Origin: Chloroflexota bacterium
GTDB lineage: Bacteria > Chloroflexota > Dehalococcoidia > SM23-28-2 > RBG-16-64-32
Direction: 5' to 3'
Assembly (NCBI GenBank): GCA_022565075.1
Contig: JADFKG010000020.1
Location: forward strand, 1 to 19,225
Length of the DNA: 19,225 nucleotides
A model generated the notes under the pieces. That model worked only from the letters and a program-made list of their open reading frames with translations, searched no databases and was not told the DNA's origin. Below are positions 7,087 through 14,022 of the stretch, piece after piece (the stretch's first letter is position 1; each line of letters starts with the position of its first letter). The position numbers and the translations under genes are program-made.

Positions 7087-7116
7087 TTGGAGCGTACCGG
7101 GAGCACGCGCTACATT
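7087..7116 (+). promoter_or_regulatory. Predicted promoter of the HAD hydrolase gene
   Basis: The -35-like TTGGAG (7087-7092), an 18-base spacer and the -10-like TACATT (7111-7116) stand six bases before the GTG at 7123. The predicted first transcribed base therefore coincides with the start codon. The spacer length equals that of the argC leader promoter. The prediction rests on two imperfect boxes. Confidence 0.45.
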
Positions 7117-7122
7117 ACGAAC

Positions 7123-7905
7123 GTGAGCACGTCCATCACGACCGTCCTCTTCGACCTCGGCAACACGCTCTGGCATATGCCGAACAAGCCGCCGCCGCGC
7201 GCCATCCGCAGCGAAACGATGCGCCGCGTCGGCGGTCTGATCACCGGCTGGGGATTCGAGATGAGCGACGACCGTCCCTTCATCGGGCGCGATATCCGTC
7301 TGGCCGTCGAGGAGGAGACTCATCGCTCCTTCCACGGCGACTGCGTCGACCCCGGTTATCCGGAGCTATGCCGCCGCATCGCGAAGACCCATGGCATGGA
7401 GCTGTCGCCAGAGCAAGGTGGCGAGCTCTGGGAGGCCTGGAACCTGGGCGGCCAGTTCATGAACCGCGTGGCCTACCCGGACGTCGTCCCGACGCTATCC
7501 GCGCTGCGGGACCGCGGATTCCGCCTCGCCAGCGTCACCAACCGCGGCTACAGCGGCCCCGACTTCTGGGAAGAAGTGCGACAGCTCGGCCTCGATGAAC
7601 TCTTCGAGGCGGTCGTCGTATCCTGCGACGTCGGCTACATGAAGCCGCACCGGCGAATCTACGAGGTCACATTCGAACGCCTTGGCGTAGAGCCTGCGGA
7701 GTGCTTGATGGTCGGCGACGACTTGCGCGCGGACGTCGAAGGGCCGCAGACGCTCGGCATGATGGCTGTCTGGCGCCGTCCGTCCGCCGATAAGCCGGTG
7801 AGAGCGGCGGACGAACGCGTGACTGATGGTTCGGTCAAGCCCGACTACGCCGTCGACCAGATCGCCGAACTGCTCGACCTGCCGCCGCTGCAGCCCCGCC
7901 TCTAG
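7123..7905 (+). CDS. HAD-superfamily hydrolase
   Basis: Starting at GTG 7123 the protein has 260 residues. Motif I is FDLGNTLW with nucleophile D11; the usual second acid (DxD) is Gly, as in some HAD-IA members such as the YihX group. Motif II is SVTNRG, motif III the lysine in YMKPHRRIYEVTFERLG, and motif IV MVGDDLRADVEGPQTLGM. These are phosphatase/dehalogenase-like hydrolases acting on small phosphorylated or halogenated compounds; the substrate is unknown. The open frame continues back to 6943, but those 60 residues lie over the MOSC gene in another frame and look non-native. No Shine-Dalgarno is seen and a predicted promoter abuts the GTG, so a leaderless start is likely. The TAG stop shares a CTAG with the convergent aldo/keto reductase. 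Confidence 0.85.
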   Translation: MSTSITTVLFDLGNTLWHMPNKPPPRAIRSETMRRVGGLITGWGFEMSDDRPFIGRDIRLAVEEETHRSFHGDCVDPGYPELCRRIAKTHGMELSPEQGGELWEAWNLGGQFMNRVAYPDVVPTLSALRDRGFRLASVTNRGYSGPDFWEEVRQLGLDELFEAVVVSCDVGYMKPHRRIYEVTFERLGVEPAECLMVGDDLRADVEGPQTLGMMAVWRRPSADKPVRAADERVTDGSVKPDYAVDQIAELLDLPPLQPRL

Positions 7906-8882
7906 ACGTGCCCGAGGACCTTGTGCGGCACGTACGCCTGCTCGAGCGACCTCACCTCTTCGTCTGACAGGCTGACCTCGGAGGCTGCGATCGCCTCTTC
8001 GAGCTGGTACATCTTGCTCGCGCCGACGATCGGCGCCGTGATGCCGGGCTTGTGCAGCATCCAGGCCAGCGCCACCTGTGCCGGCTTCAGACCGCGGCCG
8101 TCGGCCAGCGTCTGCACCTCTTTCAGGACTGCGAAGTCGGCCTCCGAGTAGTACATGTGGTGCGCCATGTCGTCTGTCTTTGCGCGCGCTGTCTCGCCTG
8201 ACTTGTCCTGCGTGCGGTTGCCGGCCAGGAAGCCGCGCGCCATCGGGCTCCAGGGGATAATGCCGACGCCCTGATCCAGGCAGAGCGGGATCATCTCGCG
8301 CTCCTCCTCGCGGTAGATCAGGTTGTAGTGGTTCTGCATCGTGGCGAAGCGCGTCCAGCCGCGCAGGTCCGCGGTGTAGAGCGCCTTCGCCAGCTGCCAG
8401 GCGTACATACTCGACGCGCCTATGTAGCGCACCTTGCCCATGCGCACGAGGTCGTTGAGCGCCTCCAGCGTCTCTTCGATCGGCGTCGTCGGGTCCCAGC
8501 GGTGGATCTGGTAGAGGTCCACGTAGTCCGTCTGCAGCCGTCGCAGCGAACCGTCGATCGAATCGAAGATGTGCTTGCGGGAGAGCCCGCGCTGGTTGGG
8601 GCCGCCGCCCATCGGGCTGAACACCTTCGTCGCGATCACCACGTCGTCGCGCTTCGCGTACTCCTTGAGCGCGCGCCCGGTGATCTCTTCGCTGACGCCC
8701 AGCGAGTAGACGTCGGCTGTGTCGAAGAAGTTGATCCCGGCCTCCAGCGCCTTCTTGTAAAACGGCTTCGACTCCTCCTCCTCCAGGATCCAGTCGCGCC
8801 ACTTCGACGAGCCGTAAGTCATCGTGCCGAGGCAGAGGCGCGAGACGCGAAGGCCGGTCGTGCCGAGCTGGATGTACTGCAT
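7902..8882 (-). CDS. Aldo/keto reductase, YajO-like
   Basis: This 326-residue NADPH-dependent oxidoreductase has the TIM-barrel catalytic tetrad D54, Y59, K86 and H127, in NFFDTADVYS, VVIATKV and YQIHRWDP. Long stretches (SRLCLGTMT, TPIEETLEALNDLVR, YIGASSM, NHYNLIYREEEREM, VALAWMLHKPGI) strongly resemble E. coli YajO and related plant- and yeast-type family members. The physiological substrate is unknown. The open frame extends back to 8942, but AGGAG sits six bases before the ATG at 8882, and the family starts with MQYxxLGxTGLxVS, so the shorter form is preferred. It follows the HEPN-like gene by 13 bases on the same strand and is probably co-transcribed with it. Confidence 0.92.
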   Translation of the reverse strand: MQYIQLGTTGLRVSRLCLGTMTYGSSKWRDWILEEEESKPFYKKALEAGINFFDTADVYSLGVSEEITGRALKEYAKRDDVVIATKVFSPMGGGPNQRGLSRKHIFDSIDGSLRRLQTDYVDLYQIHRWDPTTPIEETLEALNDLVRMGKVRYIGASSMYAWQLAKALYTADLRGWTRFATMQNHYNLIYREEEREMIPLCLDQGVGIIPWSPMARGFLAGNRTQDKSGETARAKTDDMAHHMYYSEADFAVLKEVQTLADGRGLKPAQVALAWMLHKPGITAPIVGASKMYQLEEAIAASEVSLSDEEVRSLEQAYVPHKVLGHV

Positions 8883-8895
8883 GGGGCGCTCCTGA

Positions 8896-9822
8896 CTAGT
8901 GTGCGATCCCTGCCATGTTAGCCTTGCGGAATTCGAAGTCAATCAGTTCGAATGCTGCCTTCTCAAGATCCTCCAACAACTCACCCGTAATACGAGAAGC
9001 ATCATCCCTATGCATCAGCCGGTTGCGGGCGTTGCTTGCCCTTCTGAAAAGGTCGATCAGCCGGTCAACGCGGGTTTGCGATACGACTCCTGCTATTCCT
9101 CGGGCCATGTCACGTACATAATCACTGATCCGGGACATGTCAGCTCCACTCACGGGCCTTCCGAAGCTGGCAAGAGATAAGACACCTAGCCACATGTGAA
9201 TGAACCTGTCAGCCCTAACCTGCGATGCCCTCGCGAGAGCGAGCCACTGAAGCGATCGAATGACGTGGGAGGGCAGCCCACCGATTCGCAATCTCGCCAG
9301 CGAAAGGCCAACTGTGTTGATACGTTCCGGCGTCGCTGGCCGAGCTGCCTCAGCCTGGACCTCTGCGAGACTCATTCCTATCTTGTTCGGCCCCCGCGTG
9401 AGAAATCCTTCCCAGATGATGTCAGATGGCAGCAACAGAGGAATCTCACGCCGGGCTATCGCAAGAAGCGCTCGAACCGCGGGTCGGCCGACGTCTCTGG
9501 CGGGGTTCACAGAATCCTTCCCCGTGGTGACGGCGATCAGGGCGCAGTGCCTCGGCACCCGCTTCCATCGCATCCTCCCCGTGGGCGATCGTCCGGCAAG
9601 CGGCACACGAAGATCCTTGGGCGTGTGCAAGTCGATTGACCAGTCGATTCCAATGAGTCGTCCTTCCTCAGTCCACGCATTGGCGACGGCCCCGACACAT
9701 AAACCCCAGTACAGCGGGCGTCCCTCCAATTCCTTGAAGTGCGGCTCAAGATCGTTGTCGAGAATGTCATACTCCAGTGGCATCCCCTGGAATGAAGTCG
9801 TGACTGTGTGAGGCTGCGTCAT
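8896..9822 (-). CDS. Probable HEPN-domain protein, function unknown
   Basis: The 308-residue protein starts at 9822 behind GGAGG six bases upstream; the frame stays open to 10458, but that part is antisense to argH and looks like a shadow. No family is recognised for residues 1-180. Residues about 195-300 look like an ApeA/RiboL-PSP-type HEPN bundle: a helix with RADRFIHMWLGVLSL, then ARNRLMHRD, giving an R-N-x3-H motif (R266, N267, H271). In many HEPN proteins Rx4-6H is the metal-independent RNase site, used in toxins and defence systems. Base composition is visibly more AT-rich than the neighbouring arg genes, and it interrupts the argG-argH order, which suggests a later insertion. The HEPN assignment is by eye. 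Confidence 0.6.
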   Translation of the reverse strand: MTQPHTVTTSFQGMPLEYDILDNDLEPHFKELEGRPLYWGLCVGAVANAWTEEGRLIGIDWSIDLHTPKDLRVPLAGRSPTGRMRWKRVPRHCALIAVTTGKDSVNPARDVGRPAVRALLAIARREIPLLLPSDIIWEGFLTRGPNKIGMSLAEVQAEAARPATPERINTVGLSLARLRIGGLPSHVIRSLQWLALARASQVRADRFIHMWLGVLSLASFGRPVSGADMSRISDYVRDMARGIAGVVSQTRVDRLIDLFRRASNARNRLMHRDDASRITGELLEDLEKAAFELIDFEFRKANMAGIAH

Positions 9823-9845
9823 GCTCACCCTCCGCTTCGTTACCG

Positions 9846-9875
9846 TTCGGAGCCTGGCCTGTACGCCCGTATAAT
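9846..9875 (+). promoter_or_regulatory. Predicted promoter of argH-rpe
   Basis: A perfect -10 box TATAAT (9870-9875) has a weak -35-like TTCGGA (9846-9851) 18 bases upstream. The expected transcription start is near 9882, three or four bases before the argH ATG at 9886. The in-frame ATG at 9874 lies inside the -10 box and cannot be used from this promoter. The 63-base gap to the divergent HEPN-like gene has to hold both promoters; none is clear for the minus strand. Confidence 0.6.
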
Positions 9876-9885
9876 GAATGGCACG

Positions 9886-11271
9886 ATGGAAGAGGGCAAG
9901 GGAGCGCAAAGCCCCACTGCGAAGGGTCTCGATCGCCGCGCGTTGGCCTACAGCGCGTCGGTCGGCTACGACCGGCGCCTGTACGCCTACGACATCGCCG
10001 GGTCGGTCGCTCACGCCCGCATGCTCGGCGCGCAGGGCATCATCCCGGCCGACGATGCGACGCAGATCGTGCGCGGCCTCGAGGAGATCCGTGAGGAGAT
10101 CGCCGCCGGGAAGTTCGAGTGGCGCGACGATCTCGAAGACGTGCACCTGAACATCGAGGTCGCCCTGCGCGAGAGGATCGGCGACGCCGGCGCCCGCCTG
10201 CACACGGCCCGCTCCCGCAACGACCAGGTCGCGACCGACGTGCGCCTGTTCGTGATGGATTCGTGTGATCGTGCCGTAGACGGCGTGCGCGGCCTGCAAC
10301 GGGCGCTCGTCGGCCTGGCCGAGGCCAACGCCGGCGCGGTGATGCCCGGCTACACGCACCTCCAGCGCGCCCAGCCCGTGCTCTTCGCCCACCACCTGCT
10401 CGCCTACTTCGAGATGCTGGACCGCGACGCCGCTCGCTTCGCCGCCGCTCGCGGTCACGCCGACGAACTGCCTCTCGGCTCAGGCGCTCTCGCCGGCGTG
10501 CCGTACCCCGTCGACCGCGAGGCCGTGGCCCGCGAGCTCGGTTTCAGCCGCGTTTCGCGCAACAGCATCGACGCCGTCAGCGACCGCGACTTCGCCGTCG
10601 ACTTCCACGCGGCTTCCGCGACGACGATGATGCACGTCTCGCGCCTCAGCGAAGAGATCATCGTCTGGTCGAGCGACGAGTTCGGCTTCCTGCGCCTGCC
10701 GGACGACTTCGCGACGGGCTCCAGCATCATGCCGCAGAAGCGCAACCCGGACATCGCCGAGCTGGCGCGCGGCCGCACCGGTCGTGTCTACGGCAACCTG
10801 ATGGCGCTGCTGACGATGCTCAAGGGCCTGCCGCTCGCCTACAACCGCGATCTGCAGGAAGACAAGCAGCCGCTTTTCGACACCGTCGACGTGCTGCTGC
10901 CGACACTCGAAGTGATGGCGGCGATGCTGCCGCGCCTCTCGCTGAACGCTGAGCGCGCCGCAAGCGCTGCCGACGGTGGCTACTTGCTCGCCACCGACGT
11001 TGCCGACTACCTCGTCGGCAAGGGCGTGCCTTTCCGCGACGCGCACCAGGCCGTCGCCGAGCTCGTCCGCTACGCGGTAGCCCAGGACAAACCGCTCGCT
11101 GAGCTAACCCTCGACGAGTACCGCCGCTTCTCGCCGCAGTTTCAGGAGGACGTGCTCAACCTCGACGCCCGCGCCTCGATCGACGCCCGCGACGTGCCCG
11201 GCGGCACGGCGTCCAGGCGCGTCGCGGAGGCGCTGGAGGAAGCGAAGAAGCGCCTCGATGGTGCGGCATGA
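9886..11271 (+). CDS. argH: Argininosuccinate lyase
   Basis: It splits argininosuccinate into arginine and fumarate, the last step of the pathway. The fumarase/aspartase-superfamily signature GSSIMPQKRNPD is at about 278-289, with the catalytic serine loop at its start. LHTARSRNDQVATDVR and AGAVMPGYTHLQRAQPV are the other conserved substrate blocks. From ATG 9886 the length is 461, normal for ArgH. The frame is open from 9808, but the TATAAT at 9870-9875 and the missing Shine-Dalgarno point to a near-leaderless start at 9886. It is separated from argG by four genes, two of them on the other strand, and heads its own unit with rpe, which overlaps it by four bases (ATGA). Confidence 0.96.
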   Translation: MEEGKGAQSPTAKGLDRRALAYSASVGYDRRLYAYDIAGSVAHARMLGAQGIIPADDATQIVRGLEEIREEIAAGKFEWRDDLEDVHLNIEVALRERIGDAGARLHTARSRNDQVATDVRLFVMDSCDRAVDGVRGLQRALVGLAEANAGAVMPGYTHLQRAQPVLFAHHLLAYFEMLDRDAARFAAARGHADELPLGSGALAGVPYPVDREAVARELGFSRVSRNSIDAVSDRDFAVDFHAASATTMMHVSRLSEEIIVWSSDEFGFLRLPDDFATGSSIMPQKRNPDIAELARGRTGRVYGNLMALLTMLKGLPLAYNRDLQEDKQPLFDTVDVLLPTLEVMAAMLPRLSLNAERAASAADGGYLLATDVADYLVGKGVPFRDAHQAVAELVRYAVAQDKPLAELTLDEYRRFSPQFQEDVLNLDARASIDARDVPGGTASRRVAEALEEAKKRLDGAA

Positions 11272-11942
11272 GCGAGGTGAAGATCGCGCCGTCTATCGTC
11301 TCCGCCGACCTTTCGCGGTTGGCGGATGAAGTGCGCGCGTGCGAAGCCGCCGGCGCGCAGATGATCCACATCGACATCATGGACGGCCAGTTCGTCCCCG
11401 CTATCACCATCGGCGCGCCGATCGTCGAGGCGATCCGCCGCACGACCGATCTCACGCTCGACGTTCACCTGATGGTCGTCGAGCCCGAGAAGCAGGTGGA
11501 GCGCTTCATCGAGGCCGGCGGCGACATCATCAACGTCCACTGGGAGGCGGCCACGCACGTCCACCGCATCGTCCGCGAAGTGCAGCAGCGCGGCCGCCGC
11601 GCCGGCGTTTGCCTCAACCCCGGAACGTCTGAAGGCGTCCTCGACGCCCTGCTGCCGGACCTCGACCAGGTGATGGTGATGGCGGTGAACCCCGGCGCCT
11701 CCGGCCAGCCGTTCATCGCCTCCGTCCTGTCCAAAGTCGAGCGCCTGCGCAAGGCGATCGACGAGGGCGGCTACCGCGCGGAGATCGAGATCGACGGTGG
11801 CGTGACGTTGGACAACGCGCCTCGTTGCGTTGCCGCCGGCACCGACGTTCTTGTGGCCGCGAGCGCCGTCTTCAACGACCGCGCCTCGATCGGCGACAAC
11901 ATACGCTCGCTCCAGGAATCGGTCGCGGCGCTACAGGCGTAG
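11268..11942 (+). CDS. rpe: Ribulose-phosphate 3-epimerase
   Basis: It interconverts ribulose 5-phosphate and xylulose 5-phosphate in the pentose phosphate or Calvin routes. The 224-residue TIM barrel shows IAPSIVSADLSRL (6-18), the metal-binding HIDIMDGQFVP (H34, D36), DVHLMV (H67) and EIDGGVT with the catalytic D176. VMAVNPGASGQPF is the phosphate-binding region; many homologues read NPGFGGQ there. The ATG overlaps the argH stop (ATGA), so it is translationally coupled to arginine synthesis without an obvious metabolic link. It is convergent with rpmB 27 bases downstream; no terminator hairpin is evident in that gap. Confidence 0.95.
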   Translation: MSEVKIAPSIVSADLSRLADEVRACEAAGAQMIHIDIMDGQFVPAITIGAPIVEAIRRTTDLTLDVHLMVVEPEKQVERFIEAGGDIINVHWEAATHVHRIVREVQQRGRRAGVCLNPGTSEGVLDALLPDLDQVMVMAVNPGASGQPFIASVLSKVERLRKAIDEGGYRAEIEIDGGVTLDNAPRCVAAGTDVLVAASAVFNDRASIGDNIRSLQESVAALQA

Positions 11943-11969
11943 CTTCGGATCGTCGGTGAAGGTGGGTCG

Positions 11970-12179
11970 CTAAACCCGGTTCTTCGTCGTCGTCCGGATG
12001 CAGCGAGTGCAGATCTTCAGGCGAATGGGCACACCGGCGATGATGAACGTCTTGTTCTGGATGTTCACCTTGAACTTGCGGTTCGTCTTCGGCGCCTTGC
12101 GTTCCCAGCGCCCGGAGTGTTGGTGGCGTATATTGCGGCCGAAACCTGTCTTTTTGCCGCAAACCTGACACTTGGCCAT
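11970..12179 (-). CDS. rpmB: 50S ribosomal protein L28
   Basis: This 69-residue ribosomal protein begins MAKCQVCGKKTGFG, and C4, C7, C57 and C60 form two CxxC pairs, the zinc-binding version of L28. The basic middle (RWERKAPKTNRKFKVNIQNK) contacts 23S rRNA. The frame is open back to 12233, but the MAKC start is canonical for the family, and a purine-rich AAAGGG lies upstream of it. It stands alone on the minus strand, divergent from the fakA-like gene. Confidence 0.95.
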   Translation of the reverse strand: MAKCQVCGKKTGFGRNIRHQHSGRWERKAPKTNRKFKVNIQNKTFIIAGVPIRLKICTRCIRTTTKNRV

Positions 12180-12192
12180 AAGATACAATCCC

Positions 12193-12221
12193 TTTACGAG
12201 GAAAACAGGCGCTGCTAGAAT
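12193..12221 (+). promoter_or_regulatory. Predicted promoter of fakA-like gene
   Basis: TTTACG (12193-12198), a 17-base spacer and TAGAAT (12216-12221) give a reasonable sigma-70-type promoter, with a predicted start near 12228 and a leader of about 79 bases. No Shine-Dalgarno is seen in front of the ATG at 12307. Confidence 0.4.
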
Positions 12222-12233
12222 TGCGCCCGCCAT

Positions 12234-12262
12234 ATGGTAGCATTCGTCGTTTTTCCAATCAA
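12234..12262 (-). promoter_or_regulatory. Predicted promoter of rpmB
   Basis: On the minus strand TTGATT (12262-12257) and TACCAT (12239-12234) are separated by 17 bases, with a predicted start near 12227 and a leader of about 48 bases to the rpmB ATG. Both boxes match the consensus at four of six positions. Confidence 0.35.
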
Positions 12263-12306
12263 CAAGTACACACCGTGCACCAGCGGGCGAATCCGCTCAG
12301 CCTCAC

Positions 12307-13959
12307 ATGACTGATACCAATCTCGCATCCCTCTCCGGTTCCGGCGTCAGGGAGATGTTCCGCGCCGCCGCGCGCTGGCTTGAGCTGAACAAGGAGCAGG
12401 TCAACGCCATCAACGTCTTCCCCGTACCCGACGGCGATACCGGCACGAACATGCACCTGACGATGCGCAGCACGATGGAGGAGGCCGACCGCTGCCAGGA
12501 GTCGGAGGCGGGGGCCGTCCTCGGCGCGATGGCGCACGGAGCGCTGATGGGCGCCCGCGGCAACTCCGGCGTCATCCTCTCGCAGATCGTGCGTGGTCTG
12601 GCGCGGGCCGTCGAAGGCGTGGCCGAGCTCGACCCGAAAGCGCTCGCGGCCGGCTTCCAGCAAGGCTCGGACACAGCCTACAAGGCCGTCACCCAGCCCA
12701 CGGAGGGGACGATCCTCACCGTGATCCGCGATGTGGCCTCCGCCGCGGGCGAGAACTCCAACGGCGATGTGACGGCTCTGATGGCCGCAGTCGTGGACGC
12801 CGCCCGCGATAGCGTGGCGCGCACGCCGGACCTGTTGCCGGTCCTCGCCGAGGCTGGTGTCGTCGACGCCGGCGGCCAGGGCCTCTTCGTGCTCCTCGAG
12901 GGGATGCTGCGGCACCTGCGCGGAGAGACGATTGAGGGCGAAGCGGCGGCGGCCGAGGGCAGCCCCGAGAAGGAGTTCCTCTCCGTCGTCGAACAACACC
13001 ATCAAGCCGAAGAGTCACCGTACGGGTACTGCACCGAGGTGCTGATCGAGGGCCAGGCTCTGCCGGTCGACGATCTGCGCGAGCGCGTGCTCGCCATGGG
13101 TGACTCCGTGCTGGTCGTCGGCGACGAGAGCCTCGTTCGTATCCACGTCCACACGGACGACCCGGGCGCCCTGCTGGGCCTGGGCACGAACGCGGGCAGC
13201 CTCGTGCAGGTGAAGGTGGACAACATACGTCATCAGGCCGAGCGCTTCGTCGAACTGCACCAGGAGCGGGACGAGGCGGCCGCCAGGGTGTCGGTGCCTG
13301 AGTCCCAGATCTCGTTTGTCGCCGTCGCTTCCGGCGAAGGTCTCGCCGATCTCTTTCGCGACTTCGGCTGCTCGCAGGTCGTCTCCGGCGGGCCCACGAT
13401 GAACCCGAGCACGCGCGACATCCTGACCGCGATTGAGTCCTGCCCGACGGACGAAGTCCTGATCCTCCCGAACGATAAGAACATCATCATGGCCGCCAAC
13501 CAGGCTGCCGAGGCGACGCAAAAGCATGCTGTCGTCGTGCCTTCGCGTTCGGTGCCCCAGGGCATAATGGCGCTCCTGGCGGTGAACCCTGAGGAAGGCA
13601 TCGACGAAAACGCTCGCGCCATGGAAGACGCTCTCACAGACGTCCTCACGATCGAAATCACCACTGCCGTTCGCTCCACCGAAATCGGCGGCGTGGCGGT
13701 GGAAGAAGGCCAGACGATCGCCGTCGTCGACGACGAACTCAAGGTGGCGTCCGACTCACCAGAAGATGCCCTTGACGCCGCTCTCGACGGACTGACAGGC
13801 GGATCGACGAGCCTGATCACGCTCTACTACGGCGCCGACACGACGGACGAAGAGGCGCAGGCGATGGCTGACCATCTGCGCGAGCGGTACGCCGGCCACG
13901 AGGTCGAAGTTGCCGCCGGCGGCCAGCCGCACTACCTCTACATCGTCTCCCTGGAGTAG
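12307..13959 (+). CDS. fakA: DAK2/DhaL domain protein, FakA-like (YloV family)
   Basis: The 550-residue protein has the YloV/FakA layout: an N-terminal DhaL (DAK2) kinase domain (about 10-200), then middle and C-terminal DAK1-like domains. In the DhaL part the magnesium-ATP site is visible as NVFPVPDGDTGTNMH (36-50, D42 and D44), GARGNSGVILSQ (82-93), PTEGTILTV (131-139) and VVDAGGQGL (185-193). FakA phosphorylates a fatty acid presented by a DegV-type FakB partner, and such a gene lies directly downstream. The role as fatty acid kinase is inferred from family and neighbour. There is no Shine-Dalgarno before the ATG. It is divergent from rpmB. Confidence 0.88.
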   Translation: MTDTNLASLSGSGVREMFRAAARWLELNKEQVNAINVFPVPDGDTGTNMHLTMRSTMEEADRCQESEAGAVLGAMAHGALMGARGNSGVILSQIVRGLARAVEGVAELDPKALAAGFQQGSDTAYKAVTQPTEGTILTVIRDVASAAGENSNGDVTALMAAVVDAARDSVARTPDLLPVLAEAGVVDAGGQGLFVLLEGMLRHLRGETIEGEAAAAEGSPEKEFLSVVEQHHQAEESPYGYCTEVLIEGQALPVDDLRERVLAMGDSVLVVGDESLVRIHVHTDDPGALLGLGTNAGSLVQVKVDNIRHQAERFVELHQERDEAAARVSVPESQISFVAVASGEGLADLFRDFGCSQVVSGGPTMNPSTRDILTAIESCPTDEVLILPNDKNIIMAANQAAEATQKHAVVVPSRSVPQGIMALLAVNPEEGIDENARAMEDALTDVLTIEITTAVRSTEIGGVAVEEGQTIAVVDDELKVASDSPEDALDAALDGLTGGSTSLITLYYGADTTDEEAQAMADHLRERYAGHEVEVAAGGQPHYLYIVSLE

Positions 13960-13969
13960 CTGACAGGGC

Positions 13970-14000
13970 TTGCCCAACACTTTCTCTGCGCTGCTATAAT
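13970..14000 (+). promoter_or_regulatory. Predicted promoter of degV-like gene
   Basis: A perfect TATAAT (13995-14000) has TTGCCC (13970-13975) 19 bases upstream. Transcription would start near 14007, just before the AGGAGG at 14009-14014. The box overlaps the upstream ATG at 13999, ruling out that ATG as a start from this promoter. Confidence 0.55.
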
Positions 14001-14022
14001 GTCCCGTCAGGAGGAACTTCAC

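Noticed and set aside
6943..7122. 60-residue N-terminal extension of the HAD hydrolase
   Set aside because: It overlaps the MOSC gene in another frame, is Ser/Ala/Arg-rich without domain character, and precedes the predicted promoter and GTG at 7123.
9823..10458. Extension of the minus-strand HEPN-like frame to 520 residues
   Set aside because: The extra 212 residues are antisense to conserved argH codons. A strong GGAGG and ATG at 9822 mark the true start.
12180..12233. 18-residue N-terminal extension of ribosomal protein L28
   Set aside because: The canonical family start MAKC is at 12179; the extension runs through the predicted promoter area and is hydrophobic, unlike L28.
12275..12310. 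GTG-initiated 11-residue ORF whose stop overlaps the fakA-like ATG
   Set aside because: It resembles the argS mini-ORF, but no -10 box stands at the right distance and no ribosome-binding site is present. Any ATGA start in GC-rich DNA tends to end some upstream frame, so chance is enough.
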